The notes under the pieces are model-generated. The model ran no database searches. It saw only the letters and a list, made by a program, of their open reading frames with translations, and had not been told where the DNA came from. Shown one piece after another: positions 1 through 6,130 of a stretch of DNA of 11,761 nt (within the stretch, counting starts at the first letter, position 1; every line of letters starts with the position of its first letter). The position numbers and the translations under genes are program-made. The DNA comes from Baffinella frigidus (lineage: Eukaryota > Cryptophyceae > Cryptomonadales > Baffinellaceae), in assembly GCA_026770585.1 (NCBI GenBank), contig MU647240.1, positions 134,670 through 146,430 on the forward strand. The letters run 5' to 3'.

Positions 1-97
1 ACGGACACCATGAGAGAGAGAGCGGGGGGGGGAGGCAGAGAGAGTCTCTCTCTCTCTCTCTCTCCCTCTATCTCTCTCTCTCCCCCTCTCGGACACC
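1..97. repeat. GA/CT microsatellite with short flanking repeat
   Basis: A purine GAGAGA block with a G-run is followed by a long (CT)n block, so the two halves are complementary and could fold into a GA/CT hairpin. The heptamer GGACACC occurs just before (3-9) and just after (91-97) the tract. No coding signal is visible. Confidence 0.85.
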
Positions 98-319
98 GCC
101 AGACCTTGGACGAAGCCTGAGAGCCAGCTCTGCGGGGTCATCCGGGAACATGTTTAATGTAAAAGAAACTATCAAACCGGATTCTGGCCCCGAATAAATT
201 TACTTAGTGCCCTAATTAATCTTCGTCCAACTCCTAAGAACAAATAGGGAATCATCTTCGTTCAGACACAGCCAGCCCCTTCACGAAGCCCGATAACCAG
301 CTCTGCGGGGGGGGGGGGG
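91..319. repeat. diverged direct duplication ending in a G13 run
   Basis: The stretch from GGACACCGCCAGACC to CCAGCTCTGCGGGG (91-137) recurs in diverged form at about 264-310 (CAGACACAGCCAG... to CCAGCTCTGCGGGG). The second copy ends in an uninterrupted run of 13 G (307-319). The AT-richer sequence between them (140-263) shows nothing recognisable. This looks like an old segmental duplication rather than a gene. Confidence 0.6.
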
Positions 320-332
320 TCTACTGAGTTCC

Positions 333-366
333 GATGACATCTGCCCGTTAACGGGCAGATGTCATC
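333..366. repeat. perfect 34-bp palindrome
   Basis: Arms of 17 nt (GATGACATCTGCCCGTT and its exact reverse complement) meet with no spacer at a central GTTAAC. It sits 13 bases after the G13 run. There is no T-run or other terminator context, so I call it only a palindrome, possibly a binding or recombination site or a young inverted duplication. Confidence 0.9.
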
Positions 367-393
367 TCGCTCATCCTTTCCCGTTATAGAGCA

Positions 394-495
394 ATGGCTC
401 CAATGCCATCCCGAGGCGGGCTCGTCCTAGCCTAGCTGGCCTAGGTCCTCAGAGGTCTCACTACGGGGGAGGCTAGGGCGGGATCTTGGAGCCAT
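394..495. repeat. imperfect inverted repeat, about 100 bp
   Basis: ATGGCTCCAA at 394-403 is the exact complement of TTGGAGCCAT at 486-495. Inside, ATCCCG pairs with CGGGAT and CTAGCC with GGCTAG, giving an interrupted stem that closes on the sequence around 431-465. The loop sequence CCTAGCTGGCCTAGGTCCT reappears with one change at 723-741, so this element is related to the duplication that follows. Confidence 0.6.
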
Positions 496-622
496 TTCAA
501 ACATATCTTGCGGTTACTTTTCCGTCAAAGTCAATTATTTGTGGGCATTCCCGGCAACTTTTGCCGATTTCAAGGGAAAATAATGGATGGACGCAGGGCG
601 TTAAATCACATGTAGCTCTCCC

Positions 623-866
623 GCGTAGCAGGAGCGCCACTGGCATACAGTGTTTGGAGATGAACACCTGGGCGCCAGCACGGTAGATACGTTCTGCAGA
701 TAAGGTGTTGGCGTCAACGTGTGCCTAGCTGGCCTGGGTCCTAACATGTCTCAGTGGCGCCACTGGGACACAGTGTTTGGAGAAGAGCACCTGGATCCAA
801 GCATGGGTACATGTACCTGTACATACGTACTGTAGATAAGGCTTTGACACACGTTCACGCCTGCGT
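623..866. repeat. diverged tandem duplication of about 125 bp
   Basis: Two copies share GCGCCACTGG, ACAGTGTTTGGAGA, CACCTGG, a GTAGATA/GCAGATAAGG block and a CACGTTCACGCC-like end, offset by about 123 bp. The second copy starts in a perfect 14-bp palindrome (CAGTGGCGCCACTG, 752-765) and contains GTACATGTAC (807-816). The end of the second copy runs into the left arm of the large foldback structure. The small forward open frames here are not credible genes. Confidence 0.6.
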
Positions 867-1029
867 CCGGGAACGAAGGCGGGTACGGGTACTCAGTAGC
901 TTCCTACGGTACTGCCCTACCGTAGAGCCCTACAGGGCGCTACGCACTACCCGGATCCGAAACACTACCCGGGGCGGCAGCATTTTCTCGAAGGATCCCG
1001 CCCCCTCCTTCACACGCCATCGAACGGTT

Positions 1030-1179
1030 TTATCTCAGAAAACCAGTTCTAAAACTCGTTTTCTTAAGTCACCCCCCCTACAAATTCGTCACCTTATTCT
1101 TTACTCTCCGCATAAGATGACAAATTTATAGGGGGATTGACTTAGGAAAACGAGTCTTAGAACTCGTTTTCTGAGATAA
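1030..1179. mobile_element. internal 150-bp foldback (MITE-like)
   Basis: Arms of 67 nt (1030-1096 and 1113-1179) pair with about 8 mismatches around a 16-nt loop. The arms begin TTATCTCAG and include AACTCGTTTTC and a CTTAAGTCA block. Size and structure are those of a miniature inverted-repeat element, inserted in or forming part of the larger foldback. The forward frame running through it is not credible as a gene. Confidence 0.8.
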
Positions 1180-1180
1180 G

Positions 1181-1535
1181 GTTAGCGCCCCCGAGAAGCA
1201 ACTCCATGGCATAGCTCTTGTCTCAGTCTCTGAGGCTCAGAGGAGTGCCCCCACCGAATTTTCACCTATGTCTTCGAGTTGAGCGATACAAAAGTCTACG
1301 AGCCTTAAGAAACGGGCCTCCATGGCATAGCTCGTGTCTTTGAGGCTCAGAGACACTCTTGTCTCTCAGCCACAGAGACACTCTTGTCTCTCAGCCTCAG
1401 AGACACTCTTGTCTCTGAGCCTCAGAGACACTCTTGTCTCTGAGCCTCAGAGACACTCTTGTCTCTGAGCCTCAGAGACACTCTTGTCGCTGAGCCTCAG
1501 AGACGTTAGCGCCCCTGAGAAGCAACTCCATGGCA
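1181..1535. repeat. direct repeat bracketing the minisatellite block
   Basis: GTTAGCGCCCC(C/T)GAGAAGC plus AACTCCATGGCAT occurs at 1181-1212 and again at 1505-1535 with about two differences. A related ...CTCCATGGCATAGCTC...TTGAGGCTCAGAG segment lies at 1318-1352. The block between them is therefore a duplication product. No gene is seen. Confidence 0.75.
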
Positions 1536-1585
1536 TCTTGTCTCTGAGGCGGACCCGTTTCCCAAGGCGCGTAGACTTTTGTATC
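1285..1585. repeat. 35-bp inverted repeat enclosing the 25-bp minisatellite
   Basis: GATACAAAAGTCTACG at 1285-1300 pairs exactly with CGTAGACTTTTGTATC at 1570-1585. The pairing continues with a few mismatches to 1319 and 1551. The symmetry centre (about 1435) falls inside the minisatellite, so minisatellite and arms form one fold. A further weak pair, AGTGCCCCC..GAATTTTCAC near 1244-1266 against GTGAAATTTCG..GCACTC near 1756-1778, lies outside it. Confidence 0.75.
1346..1505. repeat. 25-bp minisatellite, six copies plus a partial
   Basis: The unit CTCAGAGACACTCTTG + TCTCTGAGC starts at 1346, 1371, 1396, 1421, 1446 and 1471, with a partial copy at 1496. The period is exactly 25. Most unit boundaries contain GTCTCTGAG-C-CTCAGAGAC, a 9-bp self-complementary stem with a 1-nt centre, so the array can fold as a chain of hairpins. 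Variants are single-base (CAG for GAG in the first copies, GTCGC in the last). Confidence 0.95.
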
Positions 1586-1636
1586 ACGCAACGCAAGGCT
1601 CAAGGGCCGCATTTAGGACCTGTATCGAGAGTCATA

Positions 1637-1690
1637 AAGAAGAAGAAGAAGAAGAAGAAGAAGAAGAAGAAGAAGAAGAAGAAGAAGAAG
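1637..1690. repeat. (AAG)18 microsatellite
   Basis: Eighteen uninterrupted AAG triplets form a strand-asymmetric purine tract, followed by AGAAGAAAC. In one frame it reads as poly-lysine and on the other strand as poly-phenylalanine, but neither open frame has other gene-like character. Confidence 0.95.
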
Positions 1691-1730
1691 AGAAGAAACT
1701 CATGGGTAGGACGGCACCCGTGAATTTCAT

Positions 1731-1773
1731 GGGGGGGGGGGTCAAAATTTACCTGTGAAATTTCGGGGGGGGG
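1731..1773. repeat. paired G-runs (G11 and G9)
   Basis: An 11-G run (1731-1741) and a 9-G run (1765-1773) are separated by 23 bases, with similar GAATTTCA/GAAATTTC text before each. The second run and its flank are complementary to 1244-1266. They are potential quadruplex or slippage sites, and their lengths may be unreliable in an assembly. Confidence 0.8.
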
Positions 1774-1779
1774 CACTCT

Positions 1780-2261
1780 ATCTACGAGCCCAAATTGAAC
1801 TGGGACAGAGCTAGTTCCTCTTGCTTCTCGACTGCCGGAAGAGCGCGGCCCACCGAGACAAAAGTCGAGAGTGGAACGTCTCAAAGAAAAAGTGGAACCT
1901 CTGTTGACTTAAGAAGTAACTGTGGAAACTTCTGGCGGAGACGGCACCTGCCCGTCCTGCAGACAGTCCTTGTCCAGGAAAACCTTGGCCTCCCCTGGGG
2001 AAAACGGCTCCTGCTGCTTGGCGAACTTGGGCCACATCCCCCTGCGGCGCGTTCAAGTTCACTGCCAGCCAGGATCTTTTACCTTAAGTCAACACACCTG
2101 ATCCTCGGCAGTAAGTTGCCATTTCGTGAAGATGGACCGGCTATGGTAGCCGGTATTTGACTTAAGGGTGTGGTTTGCAGGGGAGTTGACTTAGGCGAAA
2201 CGTTCTGGCGTGGAGTGAAGTTCCGCGTGAGAGTCGGGTGTGGCGCGTACGCGAGCGCTAC
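1780..2261. other. interior of foldback: no recognisable gene; recurring CTTAAGTCAA motif
   Basis: Open frames on both strands in this GC-richer stretch are short, overlapping and match nothing I know. The motif TTGACTTAAG/G or its complement appears at 1903-1913, 2082-2092, 2157-2167 and 2185-2195, and also in both arms of the 1030-1179 foldback. 2082-2092 and 2157-2167 are perfect inverted copies around a small hairpin ACCGGCT/AGCCGGT (2136-2154). Confidence 0.5.
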
Positions 2262-2406
2262 CCGCCCCGGGTGGTGTTTCGGATCCGGGTAGTGCGTAGG
2301 GCCCTACGGTAGGGCAGTACCGTAGGGTGCTACTGAGTACCCGTACCCGCCGTCGTTCCCGGGAGCAGAAGCGCGTGCGTGAACTTGCGGCAAAGGCGTA
2401 TATCGC

Positions 2407-3447
2407 TCAGAGGCGAGCGCAGAGGACACGTGCATGCGAGGAGAGTGCTGGGAAAACGTACCATCCGTGACGCGGGATGTCCACCCCGTGCTGGGCGTCG
2501 AGTGAGAGCGCCCGGATCTTGTTGGCGATGAGCCCGCTCAGCCCGTTGCTCTTGGGGCCTTCAGTGTTGACGCGGTAGGAGACAAAGCAATGGATCAGCT
2601 CGCCGCGAAGCGAGAACTGACGCTGCAGCTCCGGGAAATCCGAGGCTGACATGACCGAGATGTCGCCTGTGGTGGAGTGATTGATGCCGAAAGATCGCCC
2701 GACGCCTGACGAGGTTGTGGGGGCGAGTGCGAGCCGTCCTGAGGTTAAGCGTTGTAGGCGGAAGGGTTCGACTGGCGCCGCAACGGACCGAGGCGGACCA
2801 TCATCCGCCGAGAAGGATCGAAGAATCAGTGATTCATGCCTTGGCTCTTGATGGATCTGCACTCCCCGCCCTGCGCCCCCTGTCGGGGCAGCGCTGGTTG
2901 CTTGCTGAGTGCTGTCGCACGGTCCTGCAGCTTCGTCCGCTTCCATGACCGAGCCAGGAAAGGGAAGCGACCTCGCCCTCTCCGCGGCCTGCGAAGACAT
3001 AGTCGTGGGCGGTTCTTCGGACTGCGGAGACAAATCGTGGATGAGTTCAAACAGGCCTGTCTCCCTCAATGCTGGAGGGCAATTGCTGGCACAAGCCTGC
3101 TGGCACAAACGGAGCCTCCGGGAAAGACGCCGGAGGCAACACAAAGACGCAGCGACCGCGCACCCTCTCCCACACCCCCAGCCGAGCGAGAAGGGCCGTA
3201 CCACGCGAGAGATGTCCGTTGCGGGGGTCGAAGGGTGGTGGCGCATCCTGAACCAGCCACTTGCAGAGGTTATTCCCGGGTTCTCGCGGCCGATGGAGGT
3301 GACGCGGAACCTTTTTGTGCGAATCGAGATGTTCTTGGGGTGAGCTTCCTGGCCCTGCGGGCGGCAACACGGTGAGGGGGGAGTGTTCTTGGTTGTTGTC
3401 CCCTTGCTCGCGCGACACGACCAAGGGCTAAAAATACCCCTTGACAC
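2407..3447 (-). CDS. open frame with a TIR-like domain fragment, probable internal exon (partial)
   Basis: This is the longest open frame in the window (346 codons on the minus strand). Residues about 283-331 resemble the start of a TIR fold: ELIHCFVSYRVNTEG gives the hydrophobic first strand followed by SYR; GLSGLIANKIRALS fits the first helix; IPRHGW follows. TIR domains are signalling or NAD-consuming modules; with only the N-terminal third visible, no activity can be assigned. The frame after HGW is probably intron: W and Y codons (2463-2458) contain TG|GTACGT, a good donor, placing the exon end at 2462. An acceptor such as CCACCACAG just upstream of GDISVMSASDF is possible. Residues before about 130 are low-complexity and need not be coding, so the ATG at 3447 is arbitrary. 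The rest of the domain would lie toward the foldback element, so the gene may be interrupted. Confidence 0.4.
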   Translation of the reverse strand: MSRGIFSPWSCRASKGTTTKNTPPSPCCRPQGQEAHPKNISIRTKRFRVTSIGRENPGITSASGWFRMRHHPSTPATDISRVVRPFSLGWGCGRGCAVAASLCCLRRLSRRLRLCQQACASNCPPALRETGLFELIHDLSPQSEEPPTTMSSQAAERARSLPFPGSVMEADEAAGPCDSTQQATSAAPTGGAGRGVQIHQEPRHESLILRSFSADDGPPRSVAAPVEPFRLQRLTSGRLALAPTTSSGVGRSFGINHSTTGDISVMSASDFPELQRQFSLRGELIHCFVSYRVNTEGPKSNGLSGLIANKIRALSLDAQHGVDIPRHGWYVFPALSSHARVLCARL

Positions 3448-3449
3448 GA

Positions 3450-3756
3450 CTTATGGAGCTTTAATGAACTTCGTACAGCAGCACACACGTTCCCACGTCC
3501 GGTGGACAGTATCAGACAGTGCGAAAAATTAAAGCCCAGCACGTATTTTAGAATTATAAAGTGTGTTTCCAGGAAGGCTTCGAAAATATTCACGGGCGTC
3601 ACAAAATATTCACGGGCGTCACATGTGATCTTTACGTCCCTTTATTAATATTTCGGACTGCAGAATTTAGAAGGACGAAATAAATCTATTTGGGGAACAC
3701 GACGGTCACGTTTCACGTTATCTTAGGGCCCCCCACGCGGAAGATAAGGATGTGCT
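3450..3756. repeat. gene-free spacer with a perfect 20-bp tandem duplication
   Basis: AAAATATTCACGGGCGTCAC occurs twice back to back (3583-3602 and 3603-3622), followed by the small palindrome TCACATGTGA (3618-3627). Further on, TTATCTT and AAGATAA around 3720-3750 could pair as a 7-bp stem. The rest is AT-richer sequence in which I see no gene or RNA. Confidence 0.8.
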
Positions 3757-3879
3757 ATTTTAGGTATCAAATGATGCTATCTAACGCCTTTCCATTTTAG
3801 GTATCAAATGATGCTATCTTTTAGGTATCAAATGATGCTATCATTTTAGGTATCAAATGATGCTATCTGACGCCTTTCC
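3757..3879. repeat. 25-bp tandem repeat, four copies, with a 12-bp tail
   Basis: ATTTTAGGTATCAAATGATG + CTATC occurs at 3757-3781, 3794-3818, 3819-3842 (lacking the first base) and 3843-3867. Copies 1 and 4 are each followed by T(A/G)ACGCCTTTCC (3782-3793, 3868-3879), so the ancestral unit was probably about 37 bp and copies 2-4 expanded from its first part. No coding function is evident. Confidence 0.9.
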
Positions 3880-4138
3880 ATGAGCGCAGATTCTGGAATG
3901 TTCGAGATGAAATCCTGCTGACACAGGGGTATTTTTAGAAACAAATCTTGGGGGATTTGCCCCCTGAATCCCCTGGGCATCTCCGGGTTCGTTCCGGGCG
4001 GGGCGGGAAATCGCCCCCATAAAAATCGCCCCTTGGTTGCCAAGTACGAGCTCGTAGCACTCTCCCGTCCGCAGATCATCTTCTGGCTGTGATTCGATTC
4101 GCGACGTCGCGACGTTTCACGGGAACCCCTGCTGAGGC
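3880..4138. other. spacer with G/C-block hairpins, no gene recognised
   Basis: The stretch contains GGGGGATTTGCCCCC (about 3950-3964, a 5-bp stem) and, further on, a repeated AATCGCCCC. The minus-strand frame across it has no familiar motif. The 3' end leads into the small gene at 4139; I could not identify a TATA box or other promoter element. Confidence 0.4.
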
Positions 4139-4531
4139 ATGCCTGACGACATTCAGGAGCAGCCTGCTCGATTCGACTCAGGCAACGACGACCAGGACCA
4201 TTGTTCTCGGGGCGAGATGGAGGAGAAAAGCAACACAGGGTCGGGCCCGCTGTGGTGGTGGATCCAGTTCACGGAACGGCACTACTTTGTTGCCTTCGCT
4301 GGGTGCCAGTCCGACGGAAACCCGCACCTCTTTTTGTGCATGGCTGCTGATCAGGGAGCCCTGGCCGGGTCTTGAGAGCTCGGATCTGATTTTGTCCCCC
4401 GCAGGTTCCTGGTCCTGGTGGGGTGCGTGACCACCCTGGTAGTGCTTCTGCCTGTCGACGAGCGTTGCGTGCCGACGGGCGGGACGCTGCAGCTGCAGAT
4501 GTGCCCTACCACCTACTGGGATCTGGTCTGA
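4139..4531 (+). CDS. small single-pass membrane protein, two exons (predicted)
   Basis: I propose exon 1 at 4139-4302 and exon 2 at 4405-4531, joined across a 102-bp intron, giving about 96 residues. The N-terminal 40 residues are polar and acidic (MPDDIQEQPA..., EMEEK), followed by PLWWWIQFTERHYF. Splicing completes a hydrophobic segment: YFVAFA from exon 1 joins FLVLVGCVTTLVVLLPV from exon 2 through a Gly codon shared by both, giving one transmembrane helix (about residues 49-71). The C-terminal tail is short with three cysteines (one is in the helix) and ends YWDLV before TGA. An in-frame TGA lies just before the ATG (4133-4135), supporting this start or an exon edge. Without splicing, the frame stops at 4375 and the helix is broken. 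I do not recognise the family. Further exons are possible (CTG|GTCTGA at the end could be a donor). Confidence 0.45.
4303..4404 (+). other. predicted 102-bp GT-AG intron
   Basis: The donor GTGCCA follows GCTGG. The acceptor side reads CTGATTTTGTCCCCCGCAG, with a branch-like CTGAT about 15 bases before the AG and an uninterrupted pyrimidine-rich tract. The intron contains an in-frame stop in the unspliced reading. Confidence 0.45.
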
Positions 4532-4618
4532 ACCCGACGCCACCGGCTTGAGCCGCCAACAGGCGCAACTTGATGTGCCATTGAACGTCCCTTGCGCCTT
4601 CCACCAACCCTCCCGGTT

Positions 4619-4733
4619 GGACCAAATCATCAATTTTAGCCCTGAGATGTACCCTTGCAGAGACCCCAGATCCGGTGTCTCTGCAAGGGTAGATCAAGGG
4701 TAAATCTAAAATCTAAAATCGACGATTTGGTCC
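4619..4733. mobile_element. 115-bp foldback (MITE-like)
   Basis: Outer arms GGACCAAATCATCAATTTTAG (4619-4639, shown minus its last base: GGACCAAATCATCAATTTTA) and CTAAAATCGACGATTTGGTC+C (4713-4733) pair with two mismatches. Inner arms ACCCTTGCAGAGAC (4651-4664) and GTCTCTGCAAGGGT (4677-4690) are perfect. The right half also contains a short duplication (AAATCTAAAATCTAAAATC). It lies 88 bp past the stop codon of the small gene. No clear target-site duplication was found. Confidence 0.75.
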
Positions 4734-4960
4734 ATTCGTGAGGGCTGCCACGCAAGATTCTAGGGCAGAGTGGCCCACAGGAGAAATTGTCGAATTCGAC
4801 TATTTCTTAAGTTCATAGGTGGACATTCTTCCCACAGAAAATTCGAAATTTCGGAAATTTGTTACAAATTCCGTGTGAACTGGCTTGTTTTCCCAGGTCA
4901 GCCCTACACTCTTGCGTGGTGGTGGTTGCTGGACAGTACCTCCAGCCGCGTCTTTATTCG
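4734..4960. other. spacer, no gene recognised
   Basis: Between the two foldbacks there is a short AT-rich run with local self-complementarity (AATTCGAAATTTCGGAAATT around 4840-4860). A plus-strand frame of 79 codons (4770-5009) runs into the next foldback and has no recognisable motif. GGACAGTACCTC at about 4931-4942 also occurs in the satellite units at 7149 and 7789. Confidence 0.4.
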
Positions 4961-5086
4961 GGGAAACATATTTTTCTTTAGTTTGATGGCAAGGAAAATT
5001 ACTACATAAATGCTTTAATATTACTACTAAGAACGAACTGTGTAGTAATTTTCCTTGCCATCAAACTAGAGAAAAATAGGTTTCCC
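4961..5086. mobile_element. 126-bp foldback with TAATATTAC in the loop
   Basis: Arms of 46 nt (4961-5006 and 5041-5086) pair with only two mismatches. They include GTTTGATGGCAAGGAAAATT and its complement. The 34-nt loop is AT-rich and contains TAATATTAC at 5016-5024. High arm identity suggests a recent origin. Flanks show no convincing target-site duplication. Confidence 0.8.
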
Positions 5087-5172
5087 TGGATAAGTCTTCG
5101 CGCCCCGGCGCAGCCAGAGTGGAAGTGGCCTGAAATCGCATAGCCTTAATGTAGCACGAGCCCTAATGTAGC

Positions 5173-5370
5173 AACCCCCAACCCTGCACCCTCAACCCTA
5201 ACCCTGCACCCTAAACCCTATACCCTAAACCCTAAACCCCAAACCCTAAACTCTAAACCCTAAACTCTAAACCCTAAACCCTGAACCCTAAACCCTGAAC
5301 CCTAAACCCTGAACCCTGAACCCCGCACTCTAAACCCTACATTCTGCGCCCTACACCCTACAACGCATCC
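5173..5370. repeat. degenerate telomere-like tract (CCCTAAA type)
   Basis: About 200 bp of 7-bp-period sequence is dominated by AACCCTA, with CCCTGAA, CCCTGCA, CTCTAAA and CCCCAAA variants. The canonical unit equals the C-strand of the plant/algal telomere repeat TTTAGGG. Degeneracy indicates an interstitial or old subtelomeric tract rather than an active chromosome end. Confidence 0.85.
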
Positions 5371-5452
5371 CGTCTACTAGTCCAAATGATTTTTAATTGA
5401 ATGTGTCCCCGGATGAAGACTTTTCCACGCGGAGCCCATTTAGACAACAACA

Positions 5453-5560
5453 CCTAAACCCAGGACCTTGAACCCTAAAAACCTCAACCCTTGACCCTAA
5501 ACCCTTAACCCTCACCCCAAACCCCAAACCCCAAACCCCAAACCCCAAACCCCAAAACGC
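5453..5560. repeat. telomere-like tract with perfect CCCCAAA run
   Basis: Degenerate AACCCTA/CCCTTAA units pass into about six near-perfect copies of CCCCAAA. The minus-strand frame through it encodes a G-F-G-V-W-G-L periodic peptide, which is a translation artefact of a 7-bp repeat. Confidence 0.85.
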
Positions 5561-5617
5561 AACCCGCAGGTACTGAGCCTCCGAGAGCCACTCCAGGCCC
5601 TTGGGTGGGGTATTCCA

Positions 5618-5713
5618 TGCTCGTTCTTGGAGCCGTTTGCTCGTTCTTGGAGCCGTTGTTGTGCTAAAAAATGACTTTTGAGAGAGTTTTCCCGTCAAAA
5701 ATGACTTTTGAAT
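5618..5713. repeat. exact 20-bp duplication and an 'AAAAATGACTTTTGA' pair
   Basis: TGCTCGTTCTTGGAGCCGTT is repeated exactly in tandem (5618-5637, 5638-5657). AAAAATGACTTTTGA then occurs twice, 31 bp apart (about 5668 and 5699), and each copy can form a short stem. This block interrupts the first dispersed module copy. Confidence 0.85.
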
Positions 5714-6130
5714 ACCCCCCCTCCAGCCCTGCGTGGGCAGCGCTTCACAAGAGGTCTCTCATCGCAGTTAATAAATTTAATTAGGGCCCGCATCCTGTGT
5801 ACTAGTCCAAATTTCAATTAAACGTGTCCCCCGATGAAAACTCATTTAAAGTAAACGTGTCCCCGGATGAAAACTCAACCGTAAACCGCAAACCGCAAAA
5901 CCGAACCCGCAGATTCTGAGCTTCTGGGAGGCAGCGCTACACAAGGAGTCTCGCATCATTAATTAGGGCCCGCATCCCGTCTACAAGTCCTAATAATTTT
6001 TAATTAAATGTGTCCCCGGATGAAAACTCAACCCCCCAAACCCCAAACTCCAACCCCCAAAACCGAACCCGCAGGTGCTGAGTTTCCGAGAGACAGCGCT
6101 TCACAAGGAGTCTCTGATCGCTGCCCGCGA

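Larger units (their letters stand above)
840..2397. mobile_element. composite foldback element with long terminal inverted repeats
   Basis: The left arm (strong part 868-977, extending weakly to about 840) matches the reverse complement of the right arm (2262-2361, extending to about 2397). The match is near 95% over about 100 bp, apart from one 10-bp indel around 926-945. Shared landmarks include GTACGGGTACTCAGTAGC, CTACGGTACTGCCCTACCG and CACTACCCGGATCCGAAACA. The interior holds further nested inverted repeats (1030-1179, 1285-1585, 1244/1778, 2082/2167), a 25-bp minisatellite and an AAG tract. No transposase frame is visible inside, so if mobile it would be non-autonomous. I found no convincing target-site duplication. 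A Foldback-type or MITE-type element fits; an inverted segmental duplication is the main alternative. Confidence 0.7.
5365..6130. repeat. dispersed module around TCCCCGGATGA, three copies
   Basis: A recurring block, GGGCCCGCATCC(C/T)GT + CTACTAGTCCAAAT, AT-rich ATTTTTAATTAAA, then GTGTCCCCGGATGAAAACTC, occurs with cores at 5365-5420, 5790-5840 and 5972-6030. A second half follows a telomere-like spacer: GAACCCGCAG(G/A)T(G/A/T)CTGAG + CTTCCGAGAG and CAGCGCTTCACAAGGAGTCT (about 5564-5766, 5903-5958 and 6065-6122). A further copy of the first half is at 6876-6933. The order module-tract-module suggests a roughly 190-bp complex repeat with variable insertions. The short frames are not genes. Confidence 0.75.

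Noticed and set aside
333-366. Transcription terminator hairpin
   Set aside because: No T-run follows, no gene precedes it, and the window is eukaryotic in character.
1484-1884. Open frames on both strands across the (AAG)18 tract
   Set aside because: Poly-lysine and poly-phenylalanine stretches come from the trinucleotide repeat; flanking residues show no conserved motif.
2715-3375. Plus-strand frames opposite the TIR-like frame (up to 179 codons)
   Set aside because: They are Arg/Pro-rich products of GC-rich sequence, with no motif; the minus strand has the only recognisable domain.
4178-4633. Minus-strand frame of 151 codons opposite the small membrane-protein gene
   Set aside because: No recognisable motif, and it runs into the 4619-4733 foldback; the plus strand has consistent splice sites and a complete hydrophobic helix.
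5393-5698. Minus-strand frame rich in GFGVWGLG
   Set aside because: Translation of a 7-bp CCCCAAA-type repeat; the periodicity is explained by the DNA.
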